A stretch of 64,000 nt of DNA from Marisa cornuarietis. Its lineage: Eukaryota; Mollusca; Gastropoda; Architaenioglossa; Ampullariidae. The stretch lies in the NCBI GenBank assembly GCA_004794655.1, contig SMMW01000584.1, forward strand, positions 1,538,501 through 1,602,500, read 5' to 3'. Position 1 is the stretch's first letter; each line of letters begins with the position of its first letter. The position numbers and the translations under genes were made by a program. This document shows positions 12,585 to 26,100 of this stretch, piece after piece. Under the pieces are notes generated by a model, which worked only from the letters and a program-made list of their open reading frames with translations, was not told the origin of the DNA and did not search any database.

Positions 12585-12962
12585 GCTTTAGTTCTTTCTT
12601 AAATGTTGCCCCGCTTCTGTGGAACTCGCTTCTCCTCTCGACCAAGGAGTCTGCGAGTCTTGCAACTTTCAAGAAAACACTGAAGACCCACTTGTTTCAA
12701 ATAGCTTTTTTTTTTTTTTTTGGTCTCGTGTCTCATCATCTGCATTTTGTTGTTGTTTAAATGTAAATGAACTTCATCATTTGACCTGCAGTCTGGTGGC
12801 TGTTGGGATCATTGCGCATTGAGCAACCTAGCACCACTTTTGTCTTAATTATTTTTTTTACTTTCCTGTTGTTTTATTTTTTCTTCTCTTCTGTTTTTGC
12901 TGCGCAATGAGCATTCTTCTGAATGGATACCTGCGCATTATAAATCATCATCATCATCATAA
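12585..12962 (+). mobile_element. LINE fragment, 3' end of ORF2 plus tail
   Basis: The plus strand encodes the sequence LWNSLLLSTKESASLATFKK followed by TLKTHLF, the usual end of jockey/CR1-like LINE ORF2 proteins (APKLWNSLP...FKKxLKTHLF). It continues into an AT-rich 3' UTR ending TGCGCATTATAAATCATC and an ATC repeat. 5'-truncated and dead. Confidence 0.75.
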
Positions 12963-13382
12963 TCAATCAATATCCTCCATCATCAGTGCAGATTTGAAAA
13001 ATTCAGTTGTAGGAAGGTGGCGGATATGGAAAGGAAGAGAGTTCCATTGTTTTGCTGCACAGTAGGCAAAAATCCTGTGACCATATGTTGTTGTTCTGGT
13101 GACAGGAACAGTTAGGATACGGTCATCAGACGAAGAGAGTAGTTGTCTGGCCTGAACGTAAGGAATGAGAAGTTCGGAGAAAGTCAGGACAAGAGCCTGC
13201 AAAGAAATTAAAACATAGCACAGACAGTTTGTACTGATTGCGAGAACGATGGGTAACCAATGTAGAAAACGAAGGAGAGGAGTGACATGGTCCCGTTTCG
13301 TGGCTCTAAGCACCAAGCGTGCAGCGGAGTTCTGTTCTTTCTGGAGTCTCTGAATGAGGTATGAGGGGCAGCCTGCGAGCAA
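12963..13382 (-). pseudogene. LINE reverse-transcriptase C-terminal fragment
   Basis: A 139-codon open frame on the minus strand with YLIQRLQKEQNSAARLVLRA, HVTPLLRFLHWLPI, and AKQWNSLPFHIRHLPTTEFF, the conserved C-terminal landmarks of non-LTR retrotransposon ORF2. It lacks the polymerase core, and the usual FKSxLKTHLF end is altered. It abuts the plus-strand LINE tail end to end. This is a relic, not a host gene. Confidence 0.85.
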
Positions 13383-13487
13383 GGAGTTGCAGTAGTCGAG
13401 AAAGTGACGAATGGCACCGATCTACGGAGCTCATAATAGTCCACATAAACACAACAATTTTCATACATTTTATACACCTTTTCAAGT

Positions 13488-13493
13488 TTTATT
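13488..13493 (-). terminator. Candidate distal poly(A) signal of the p53-family gene
   Basis: The minus strand reads GTAGAATAAAACTTG, with GT-rich TTGTTGTGTTTATGTGG about 25-45 nt downstream. It would give a 3' UTR of about 6.4 kb for the SAM isoform. Nearer AATAAA hexamers on the minus strand (14087-14092, about 15317, about 15558, about 19277) are alternatives. Confidence 0.3.
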
Positions 13494-16400
13494 CTACACA
13501 AGGCATACAGAGTTCAAAGAATGCAAGCAAAATACACACAGGCGGACCTCTTCTTAAACAAAAAATCTTTTCTCGTGCAGTTCACCTGTAGGCTCGCTAC
13601 CAGCACATGGTCCTTCAGTGTGTGCATAAATCTGTACAAGTTTCTGTACAAAACATAAAAGAACGGGCAGACTGGTGGCTTCTGCCCACAGGAATGAACA
13701 CAGCTTTTTCACTGCTATAAGCAATGAAACGACACAGTGTGTGCACTGGTCAGTGAACACAAAGACTTCTGGAATGATGACGATGAAGAGAGAGAGAGAG
13801 AGAGAAAACCAACATAGAGATAAACAATGTTACCATAATACTTGCCTCACCACATCCATCAGTTCCCCTCTACCTCCCCTTAAGTTTGCCAAAGAGTATT
13901 CTAGTAATAACAATGACAATAGACCCACCTACTATACATGTTCTATCCAGTACTTTCAAGTCTTTTAGGATGCAAAGAAAAAAGATGACTTAAAAGCTGC
14001 AAAAACTGGCGCCCCTTCACAATGGTTAAAAAAATGGTGGGCAGATTATATATGCAAATACATGCAAACACATGTATAAATCTGGTTTTATTCCATTGTT
14101 ATAATTAGATGTATTTTAAAAAATAATTTTCATGCCTACTATTTCTTACTACCCTACATATCGGGGAGTGGGTGAAAAGTGAAGGAAAAAGAGAACGGTG
14201 AAACTGCAGCTCTAACAGCTTGGCTAATGAACTAAAATTATGAGACAAAAGCAACAGGACTTTAGGGGACTACTACATCCAACAGCAAAAACATATGGTG
14301 AAAGAAAAGAAAGAAATGCAATGAAAATAAGCATATCATACAAAACTGAAATGGAAAAAAGCTAAAAGCAAGTAGACAACATCTGAGGCATATTTTCCTT
14401 CTACAACTAAAGATTGAAAAAAAAAATCAAAGTGGTGGTCTTAGACTGCAAAACACAGTTGCCTCCACTGTTGTGTACAACAGATAAATGCACAGAATGT
14501 GGACCATTTGTGGCACAGACAACTGTTTTGATACTTATGCAATGGTAAGAAGCAACCTGTGACCTTTGCGAGTGTGGCAGATGTGCCACATAGTTGCTTT
14601 ATAGTTGGCAGTGCACATTGGAACACAGCAAAATCTTGTCAGCAAACAAAGAAAAATGTCTTTGAGCACACGCTCTTTAAGAGCACCAAGAACACCAGCA
14701 GATTGTTTCTTCTAATAACTGTGCTTCTAATACAAAATGTCAAGACGCAAAGGAAGACATCTCCTGCTAAAATACCTCAGTGAGATGTTTCTGATAATTA
14801 TTATCTAACCCTGTATACCTAATGACAATGCATGAGACTGACTTCTGGTACATTTCTTCACAAAATGCTTTCTTTGTAACCACCAGTGCTCTTATCCAAA
14901 CATCTAGTTTCAGTTGCTTTAGTTGGGGGGATAAGGTACTATTAAATAACAATTTTCCCCATCCCACAAAAACACCAAAAAGCAAATTAACATGGAACTG
15001 CAAGCAATGTCATATCAAGACACAGGGATGTTCTGCAAGCGTCTTTTGCATTTTGGCAGTCTGTGAAGACATACTGCTGACATGCACCTCAACATTTTTA
15101 TGTAAGACATTAAACTGGGCTTTTGCTTGTATTCAAGAGATTCAAAATTAGTTCTATATCGCTAAATGATGAAAGAAACTGAAACTATTAAGCTCCACAA
15201 GCGACCAGTAAACCACATGAACCTGGAAATTCTTTGAACAGGTCATTCCCTACATCCCACAGAGCCAAAATAAGTAAATCTTTTCTCTTGCAAGTAAAAG
15301 GGAACGCCTAGTCTAGATTTATTTTAAATGTATGTTACATTGATGCAGTTGAATTTTCGGCATACTAGTCAACAAATTCTTCAAAAGTAGCTACTTTGCA
15401 TAGGAAGAATGTGTAAAATCCTGTTGGAACCAATGTTTTATAAAGCCAGCAAAGTGCACCCTTAAAATAAATACCCTTAACACAAATATAAAATTACCTG
15501 TACTTAACAGGTACACAAATCTGAAGCACGTGATTTAAATTATAAAGTACTACTCAATTTATTCCAGTGCCTGTAAGCAGAAAGGCTACAGCCCCCACGA
15601 ATTTTAAATCTTCTAAAGGCAAAAATCATTTGGGACAGACAAGTATCATCCATGCACAGAAGGTGCTCAAGTTCTTTTAATTAAAAATCTAATACTGTGC
15701 CAAATCTGTGTGAAAAAGGGCATTTGTGTCGTATTCCAAAAATTTTCAATCTTAAAATCATTGGTCCTGCAAACTAATTAATCTGCATGGGACAAGGACT
15801 GGAGGTGGTGGTGCACAGGAAGCAAAACCGAACAAATTAAATTCACACATATAACATACCTGATTATGCATTTAATCAGAAATTGAGTGATATTAATGAT
15901 TATGTACATCTGCCTTATACATTGTATGCAAAACTAAGAACACAAAATTTGTAGGGCTAACAAAGAATTGTGTTGCCCAAAGTTACTGCAAAAAGTGCTA
16001 ACACCTCTTCAAAATGCTGCATCGCTGAGTTCCACAAACATTCTCATCTTTCTTTCTCACAAGTTAAAGTGTCCACAAATGTCAGAATATAAAAAGTTAC
16101 CACATGATCTGTTCGTCCTTTGAAATCTATGTGCAATGTCAGGAGAGAGGAAACCACATGCAAAGCAGCTCAGAAACCTGGTGTAAAAATGGCCACAGAC
16201 CTATCTATTTGCAAATATGCAAAAATACCACAGCTTTGGATGCCACATCCATAAACCCTTTTCTGTGCTTTGCTCATGCTCTGTGAGATGTCTTTTTAAT
16301 AATCTGTGAAAAGGGATTTCAAAGAGGGTCAAGTAAATGACAATTTCACGTTTCTACCCAATCATTTGATGCACAACATTTAGAACACTTTCAACCAAAT

Positions 16401-19400
16401 ATATTATGATCAACACACACAGGTACACATCTAAAAATCACGAAACCTCAACACCATAAAGAGCAAAGTGAGTTGTCACGACAATGTGGTTTCCTTCAGA
16501 ATTTTTTTTATAAAAAAGGTGAGAGTTGTCAAAAGTTGTTTCAGGAAAGGTATGAACAGAAGCACCATTCAGAAACATTTAAAATAACTGCAATTTAAAA
16601 GAAAATCCTATGTGAAGAGGGCATAGAAGCCTTGCTTTCTGAGCTGTTGGGTTACCTAATTAGGTGCTGGTTAAATGAAACTCAAGATGTGGTTGGAAAA
16701 AAAACCCACAAACACTCCATGTACATGCCCCCCACCCTACAAAAACAGCATAACATGTTGACTTCTCTTATTTATGTATGGGAGAGAATATGACAGTAGC
16801 ATCTTATAAAAATTATTCACTTAACCAATGGCACACAGAACTCAGAACAGTAAGGAACATAAATGCACCGAGGATAGGCCAGTGACAAGGAAAGCGTTTA
16901 CAATCCTGCCATGCAAATAACAAAATCAAGTATGCATCAACACACGACCAGCCATTTGATGCACCAAAATGGTGGCCTTCTGGATGATACCAAAACCAAA
17001 AAAAATCTTGCACTTGGGAATGCTGGTGGGAGGAACTATTTCCCATGCTTCATGTTATTCTGATGTGGATGGTGGTTTAAAACAAAGGACAGCAGGAGCA
17101 AGGGGTAAAATGGGCAAATTAACAAGCAGTGTTAGCTGCATCAGAGGATTTCTAAGAGTGAATTATAGTGTTAAATGCAAGCAGGCAAAGAACTGCCCAC
17201 AAGAACAAGCCAAGAAGAAAGTGTGAGAACTTTGCAAAGTGCACAATATGTATAGTTTGGTGTAAGATTTTAGTAGACTGAGATGACAGAACACAGAAAA
17301 GGAAATACTGAAATCGTTTACATCTGCCTGAAGCATTTTGTCTGGAGAATCAAATGGTGTTAACCTCTCTTCATTGTTATTTTGATAATAGAAACAGGTT
17401 GCATAAAAGTACAGTTGTGGATTTAAAAAAAAATCAAACACTCAACAATTATTATTAACACGAGTATACCTGTTTGTCTTATAAATTTTCTTTGATAAAT
17501 ATTCATTTCATGAACAACAGTCACAATGCAACCAAACTTACATAGCCAATATATATCTCTCTCTAGAAATGCACTCAACAACAACAATGGATATATATAT
17601 CTGAAATTCTTGAATACACTTTTCAAAACATGGAGCACTTTCAGAAACCTTTGAACACAATTTGCTGTGGGAACATGCAGGTCTCTTAATCACTGAAGGC
17701 GTGCAGTGTTGCTAAAAGTAATGTTGATCATGCTAAATGTGATCAAAATCATGAAATCATTTAGTCTCTTTGAACATTAATGTCTATGGGTGGACGGAAT
17801 GACAGGATTAAAGACAAGAATGCACTTTCCTGACTACTGACCACAGACATGTTTGAGTATACCTCACAAATGATTTAGAAGAATTAAATTTTGATCAAAG
17901 TGGTAGTACAAATGACAGTTCTTGAAAAAAATCTACACATTTGCTTTGACTGAAGGCACTTCCTTCATTAGGCTGACCAGTCAATTATAGCCATTAAAAA
18001 AAATTTTAACAAAAAACTCTAGCTCAATCTGGACTTCATGGCAACATATTCATCACCCTCCTTTGCCTGAGCTCTCAGAAACTAGCTTAAAGCGACATAA
18101 CTTTCCTTTCTCAGATTATTCTAACCCTTCTGTTATACATCATGCGTCACACAAAGTATTTTTCTATTATAATCCCTCTGTTGTGTCCTAAGCTTTCATC
18201 TTTGCCTAGTGGTTAGTGAGCTTGACTTAAAAAGCAAATTTCCTCGTCAAATCTCTAGCAGGCATGTGAACGAAACATTTTTTTCCTACCCAGTTCATAG
18301 ACACCTTGTTCATCTGAAAAGACAAAAGGAAGCAGAAAAAAAAGGGTTGGATCTTGCCTTTCATGCCATGCTCTAAGCACAGTGAACCGAACCACCCACA
18401 AATCATTATGACCACTATGTTAGGTGACCCTTTGTCTTCTTAATACTCTTTCCTCTTTTCTATCATACATCATACAAGTTGTACAATTTTCTAATTTGTT
18501 CCACTATAGACAACTACCACTATCTTCCTACTAATAACAACGAAACTCCAATAACCACATATGGATGCATGTACCATAGCTGCTGGTATTTAAGATTAAC
18601 ATGTACTAAAGACTATTGCAGGAAAACGTTAACAAGGATGCATCAAATCCTGCAAGCTGCTGGTGCCAATACATTTTTTAGTTCAGGACGGCAGGGTCAA
18701 TGCAACAGTAATAACGATACACTGATGTTTTTCAAATGATTGCAAGTTCCAAGATAAAAAATATTACATCACTATAAAAAATATGCATCTGATTTGTATT
18801 TATGGAGATACATAATTTGGTGACCAAAAGCTATGTACAAACCCCTCTCCACCCAACAAGGTCATACAAAGTAAATGCAAGTGTTGTAAACAAAGATTGT
18901 TTCATTTTTTGTTTAAAAAGTAACAAAATACCTATTTTTCAGCTAGCGAAGAGCTAAATTTATGTCATTTCTGAAGGGAAGAATGATACACTTGTGAAAG
19001 CTAAAATGCAAAACAGCCAACCACATGAAAGTTGACTGAAGCTTCCCTAAAAGGGCCAATGTTTCCTCAAGTCCGATTCAGAGTACCCCAGAGACAAGGT
19101 TTTTAATACTCCATTTGTGATGCACAAAAGAAAGATTACCACAAACCCTGAGGAAATTCTATAGGTACAAGGTCTTAGGCTTTTTATGCCACTGTAGATC
19201 TAAGAAAAAATAAATTCTTTCCTTAGAGAGCAAATCCGTGTAAGATGTAGCAATCCTCAACAACCCTTAACGTTCACAGTTTATTTAAGGGTTACATGGA
19301 TGGAAATTTTCTGATTTCTAAAGATATTAACATACATTTTATATATTATATACATGATGACTGACAACAATAAATGTGCAAGTACATTAAATATTAGCAG

Positions 19401-19842
19401 GAGGCTCTGTTAAATCAAGATTTAAACAAGCGCCTCTGGCTAAACATCCACTCAAGTCCAAGGAGGCAAGTTTAATAAACATCTCAACATCAGAAAAATC
19501 AGCAGGGTCTTTAGCCAATGTCACTAAGAAAGGTCAGTCCTTCTAAGTTAAAGATATTCTCTCAAGAGATGGGCATAATCAAGCCTTGAAAGTGCTACCC
19601 TTCAGTCAGATTTCCTCTTTCTGTATAGAGCACCACTCATGTTAGATGGCTTCTCATTCAGTGGTTACCAGGCAGGCAGTGACGGCAATGAATTTTGGGA
19701 CACAACAATACTCTATGTCTTTGGGCTTAATAAAGCAAATCAAGAGATGGCCAAAACACAGTTCCCATCTCACACACTTCAGCAGATAGCAGCTGTATGG
19801 ATTAGCACCAAGCAAGTCCAGTGGATGATGACTCGTGCCATT
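13494..19842 (-). other. Probable long 3' UTR and downstream region of the p53-family gene
   Basis: Evenly AT-rich, with no coding frame of note, directly downstream of the SAM-isoform stop. No clear transposon was recognised. I read it as 3' UTR grading into intergenic DNA; the boundary is unknown. Confidence 0.35.
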
Positions 19843-20145
19843 TCACTTGCTGCAGTTACTAGAGTTCTTTTTGCGAAGAGGGTGACCATCTAAGTTTGAG
19901 CTTGATAGAGAGATAGTCTGCTTGAAGGTGTAACGTGTCACCTCATAGTAGCCAGGGCAGAAGGAGCTTTGCTGAGAGATGCTGCCCTGAGAGGCAAGAA
20001 GGGTATCGGTGGAGGCAGAGCTGATGGAGTGTTGCAGCAGCTGTGAAGCATCTGTCACAGCACTGCTTATGCTTTCACGCCACTCAACAAGAGCCCTCCA
20101 GATCTTGTTACGGTGTCCTATGCCAATTTTCATCTGGGCCAGATC
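19843..20145 (-). CDS. p53-family exon: SAM domain, second half, and C-terminus
   Basis: Begins [20 protein letters not shown] (SAM helix 5; compare LGALKIPEQYRMTIWRGLQDL of p73), then a Ser/Thr-rich tail of about 70 residues ending SSNCSK and a stop at 19843. 100 codons. Confidence 0.93.
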   Translation of the reverse strand, partial: DLAQMKIGIGHRNKIWRALVEWRESISSAVTDASQLLQHSISSASTDTLLASQGSISQQSSFCPGYYEVTRYTFKQTISLSSSNLDGHPLRKKNSSNCSK

Positions 20146-23100
20146 CTGATAAAATAAAACACAACATTGCTGACAGATTATTTTTGTAATCCAGGGCTTC
20201 TGCTAACGCAAAAAAATGCGTACAGTACGCATTAAAAGTTCGGATGACCCCTTTAATTTTCGTCAGTGGGGTCCCAGGGGACCCCTTCAAATTTGGGCGA
20301 AGAACAGATACAAAATTGGGTAAGTGTAGTGTCTGACATCATAGCCCAATCTATTGTTGTCGTCTGCTACAAGGTGAGAGTAACTTCCCTTGCACTGAGT
20401 TTTTTTCCCTTACCGGAAAGAGTTCCAATAACCTATTTCCGAGATGTCGTTGACAGCGTGGATAAAATCATCGTTGATTTGTTGATTTTTTTTCACATTG
20501 TAAAGGGACCCCTTAGAGTTAGCCTGGGACCCCTTAGAAATCTGAAGAAGGGGTCCCTGGGACCCCAAAGAATTTAGCCTTAGCAGAAGCCCTGTAATCA
20601 ACTTAAAATTTTGGGGTTTCGATGCTACAAATTCATGAAAACTTGCACAATCTACTACAGAAGCCATTACTTGGCAATCAGTTCCCTTTGGCTGCAAGCA
20701 TGTGAGAATCAATGCTTTTTATTTGAAAATAACCATCCAATTTTTAATGCTATGAAACGTGAATATTTTTCTTGATTTTTTACTCTTTTGATCTTAGAAG
20801 GCCACTTGCAATCCAGAACCCAATACATGCAAAGAAACAGACATAAAGAAACAAAGAAGCAACAAAAAAAAGCTGCATTTCATTCTTCATTTAAACACAA
20901 CTCACATCCATGTTGAAATCATCAAGCTGGAAGAGGTTGCTTAAACCCTTTTGATGAAAGTTATCAATGTATGCTGATAGTCCCATCCTGGTCAGCCAAC
21001 TAAAATGAGAAAACAATAATGAAATATTAAAAAAAGCTTAGATGTCAACACAGCCGTCCACATAGTCCCTACCTTAACTTTGGACATCACAGCAGGAGCA
21101 AAAAAAAAAATTTTTTTGTTAACTGGGTGAAAAGCATGATGAGAAACAACACTCACCTGGCAATGGTGTGGTCCTGCACATGGTCTTGCAGTCCAGCATT
21201 TTCATTTTTGATGACAGCCACATCACCAGTATTACCATTTGCTACCACATCTAGCGTCAGCTGGGAGCTGCTGACGTCAGCATCAAATGGCATAGTGGAC
21301 TGACGTGTGGGGTCCACCATGTCTATAGCACAACTGCCATTGGCTAAAGAGGGGCCATCACAAGAAGGAATGGATATCAGCTGTGGTGTGGAACCAACCC
21401 TGCAAATGATACCCAAATTAGCATAGCTGTCTTTTCAGCCCCAGCACTGCTACAGCTCATCCCTCTCAGCCAGTTTTCTGTTTGTTCTGAATTCTATATA
21501 ATTTATGGAGTCCCTTTATAGTTAAAAGATTTGAGGTCAACTCCAGCAAGCTAAGCATTTTTCTGCAAAAAATTATTGTCAAATATTTTCAGCTGTAATG
21601 TATTCTGGTCTCTTGACATCTTACATTATATAATATGCTGTTACAAGAACCCCTCTCAATTTCTGAGACCACCAAAATGTCTAATTACAAAACAAGTTTA
21701 AGTTATAGGCATGTCATCCAAAATAACCTATGGATGACATAAAGTCCTTCTCTTCTGTGTGCACAGGTACCAATGCCAAGGCTTCTCCAGCTGAAGACAT
21801 AACTAATAACCTTTAAGAAAACAACCAAGTGTATTCCTTGTTGACAAAATTAAATCCCACCACAGAATAGCTGAGTTTATCTCAAGCTGTTACATAACCG
21901 GACCATATTTAATAGGTAGTGTAAAAATTTTGCAAATGTTTGCATCAACTATGAATGCACTCTTAAAAAAAAGAAGGAAATTTGCATTGCTGGATGAAAG
22001 ATCGAATGTTGCACGTTGCTGTATGGCCCAAGAAATTATTTTTTCCCCTCACTTTAGATAAGCTTATACTGCAGTGGTTGGTGCCTAAATCTGTGTATCC
22101 ACCCACTTCTAAATGGTTTATTAAAAACAATTTGTTCATATATGGTACTTGTGTTCGCACGTGAGAATGTTTTTGCGGGAACAAGGCACTGATAATCTAA
22201 GAAATCTACAAATTATTTCTTAAATACTACCACCTTATAGTTGTAGATTCTATGAAATACTACCCCATAAGAACCCTTCTATCACCAGTGAGGTATGGGT
22301 ATATGAGAACACAAAGTCTATGTCTGACCCATTAACTTTTAGTACTCAAAGAATAATGGTGACGAGTGCACCAAGTGTGTGTTTCTCATGAAGATAACTT
22401 CTAGACCAGAATAAACAGGAAGAGGAAAAAACAAAATTATATACCTAACCACACCAACATGGACTGGAGTAACTAAAAAAACAGGTTTTGTAAACAAGGC
22501 ATTTCTTTTTATTTGATTAATTTGTCACAGGGACATGATTTATCCTGTATCGGCAAGCAAACAATCAGATCTATTTACTAATACAAAACTAACATGTGGC
22601 CACCTGCGCAGAACAGAGATGTATTCAAAAGTAACCATCAAAATCCAGGGGATACATAGACAATGTAATGATCTGGAATCATTTTTAGTTTTTGTTAATG
22701 ATGGGTGAACATAAGAAATAAATAATAATGTGTATGCTACAAATGAAAAAATTACATGATGTACAAATTAAACAATCTGCAGTATAATGGTCAAGAACAG
22801 CCAGGAGGACTACAGGAGAGAAAGTGGGAAACACTGTCATCAGAGACAGGCGAACTGGACGGCATGCGTAGCCCCACATACTGATCTTCACTTTTTACTC
22901 TCAAAATATGTTCTAGAATAAATAAAACTTAAACATGCAGACATTTGTTTCATTTGGAACAAATGTGCTAAGTTAAGAAAAGACTTTTACACAAATGAAA
23001 CCAAAAAATTGGGCAAAGCCTGTATTAAAGCTTTGCTGGTAGTTAATTTAACGATTCCCCCTTACTGTTTTATCGACTAGCTTATGTAGTAGTATCAAAA

Positions 23101-26100
23101 TGTTAAAATTGACAAACAATATATAAACAGAACATAAAATAAGATTTTATGTCATATAGCTGGACAACCAATATTTTACAGAAAATAAGATTTCATGTAT
23201 TTACAAAAAGTAGCAACATATGGAGTATGCCTTCCGGGATGCCAACACTGGGTGTCATGGACCACATTACTGACCCAGCCTCCTTGACCTCAGTATTTAA
23301 ATGTGCCTGAAAACTAGCATCCGCTCCCCTAGCATAAGCATCACCCTGAGCACACCAGACTTAGTATCCCTTAAACTCACGCAAATAGAGTTAACTTCAA
23401 TCAATCTTTTCTGGTGCTGTATGCAAGAAAGCCAGGTGGATAAAGCACGAGATCACTGTAATAAAAATTACTTTTCAAAGCAACTTCTCCCTTAATCTCT
23501 CACAGCACACACACATGCAAGAGAGACTGAGAGAGACTAATATCACAATTTTTTCCATCTTTTCTTATGTCAAATAGATGCACAATATTTTTAATACCAC
23601 TCCATATATCAAAACTGATTTCTCCTCTAATGCTCCTCAAAGAGACTAATATCACAATTTTTTCCATCTTTTCTTATGTCAAATAGATGCACAATATTTT
23701 TAATACCACTCCATATATCAAAACTGATTTCTCCTCTAATGCTCCTATTCCTAAATATTCTACACCAAAAAGAAATAGTTACTATGACAAGTGGTGCACA
23801 ATTGATAAGTGTTATTTGATTGCTTATAATGCACTCAACACTTATAACACCATGAGGAAGACAACAATGAAAACCCATGTCAATGCACTGATGAATATCG
23901 CTCACTACTGTATTATCAACTGAAGGGTGTGTGTAGTGATTACATGAGGCACAGTGGATTGGTGGGCAAATGGGTTGAGGCCACCAGCTAAAGAACACAA
24001 ATCACAATAGCCATGATATGCATTTTATGCACTCTGTGGCTTCAATTGCTTCTACAAGAAGCTAATGAAATCCTTAAGACAGTGATGGTGTGGATACGCA
24101 AAACCGACTCTGCAGGTCTGACACCTGCAGGATAATTTTTTTTGCATGCTGTCCAAGGGCTTCCATGGTTTGATAACTTCAAGATGCTCTAAATGCAAGT
24201 TTTTCAATCATTCCTGCACACATCTCTTTTACAAAGATAAAGATCGTTAAAGGTGGCCAAACCTTCTAGTCTCTCAAACTAACCTAGGTCACTTCATCAG
24301 TTGCAATGCTTTATATGGACCTGAGCACAAAATTTCCGACAGGCAAGCTAGGGAAAATGCCAACATGTGGATGGCAGCTGTCCACTTAGTTCAACACCAA
24401 GTCTCCACAGCTGTTGCTAGCTAGCAAACAGAAGCCCAAATGTGTGCCATTGCAAACCCTAATTTGTCCATGAGGATGAGTTTAATGACAGGACTTAGTA
24501 GAGTCTCCGTCCCAAAACTCAGGACCGCCTGATGACCTTGTGTGGTTTTGGGGGCAGCTTTTTCTTCTTGGGCGGCAGGACCTTGCCCTTGTTATCCTGT
24601 GCCAGCATGTAGGTAAGCCACCTGCAAGCAGCCACAATAACTACACTTTAGCCAGCAGTAGCCCATCTACAGCAATATCTCTTAGGTGAGGGGGTAAGGG
24701 TTGTCATACATATGGCAATCACAACAAATATCTGTTGAGCACCAGAATGGCTGCTGGCAGGTGGCTGCTTGCAGAGCTCAGTGAATCAACTTTCCATTCT
24801 AGGCGCTCCTCTTGAGCTACCAGCCAGATAAGGGCAAACGTAACAAATGAGTAAGATGAGAACCTTCCAAAGACCAATGTTTGCGCACCTGACAGTTAAA
24901 ATTCCCCCCAAAAACTGGAATAAAAGCATACTTTTGACTGGATGTGAGCTTTCTGTATTGTAATGGACTGAAGAGAAGCTGTGAAGAGTCCTGCAACTAT
25001 AATCTATATAAGGACGAGCAACAAACCATGCCTCCATCGCTTAAGACCTCTCACATGGGTCTTCCTCAATGCAAGTGGCACTGGTAACAAATAAGGTAAA
25101 ATGGCTGTCTTGCACCAAATTTTTGCTCCCCTTCACACTGAAGCAACCACCTTTCTGCTGCCTGATCGTTTTATTTAAAGTGCTGCATGACACAAAGGTA
25201 ACCAACCCCTATTTTATTTTATCTTCTGTAATATTCGTGAGGTGTTGTTTGGTTATGCACATATAAAACAACCTTCATATAATGAGTTAAAGAAATCTGG
25301 ATATCATTATAATATGAACGTTGTACTTCTTGTACACTCAATATGCCTTTTGCAGTGCTTAGGTATTACAAATACCGGCAAAATACATGCTCCATGTTCC
25401 TGTGATTCAAAATAGCAGGACAGTACAAAATGCAGAGAACACTGATGTGTGAGAAGCACAATCCTTTTATATGTTTGTGAGCCCTTTCTCTCTCTTTCTC
25501 TCAACTTTAAGGGAATCAACAGACAGTTTGTGATGGTAGGGAGAAAAGTGAAACATTTCTTACGTGCACATAAAATGTAAGTTTAATTTATACTGTGATG
25601 TTCCAAAATTCATTTTGCAATTTGATTCATTTGCTAAGACACAAATGCTTTTAACTCTAAATCTAATACCATTTTCTTACCACAAATAAACGATGTCACA
25701 GTAAAAAATCCCTACCACCCTCAGACATAAAATATTTTACTGTGACTATGAATGTACTGCACGTGAAAAGGCAGATGTCACTTTAAAATAAAATTTTCCT
25801 ACCCGGATATGGTTCCAAACCACAGCTCAAAGAGCCACGGCTGTTCCATACATTTAACTACAATAGTGTGTAGTAAGAGGGTATGGAAATCACTTTAATT
25901 TACCCTCATCTGCAAATCAATTCTGTTGAATATATATATATATACTTGTATTTGAATATACCCAAATATAAATTTATTTAGAACACCTCTAATATAGGAA
26001 ACACAAGGCAGTACCCACCGTTGCTGCATCTCCAGCTGCTGTTGCTTGTAGGACTCCAACGTCTCTTGTGGGACCCGAGCAGAAAGTTCCAGTGAATCCC

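Larger units (their letters stand above)
21400..26018. other. Intronic and possible short-isoform 3' UTR sequence
   Basis: Apart from the 24519-24621 exon and the duplication at 23532 I see no gene here. The 1-2 kb below 24519 should serve as 3' UTR of the short isoform. Confidence 0.4.

Noticed and set aside
18205..18265. tRNA-like A and B boxes (GCCTAGTGGTTAG, CGTCAAATCTC)
   Set aside because: No full cloverleaf or element boundary; too decayed to call a tRNA or SINE.
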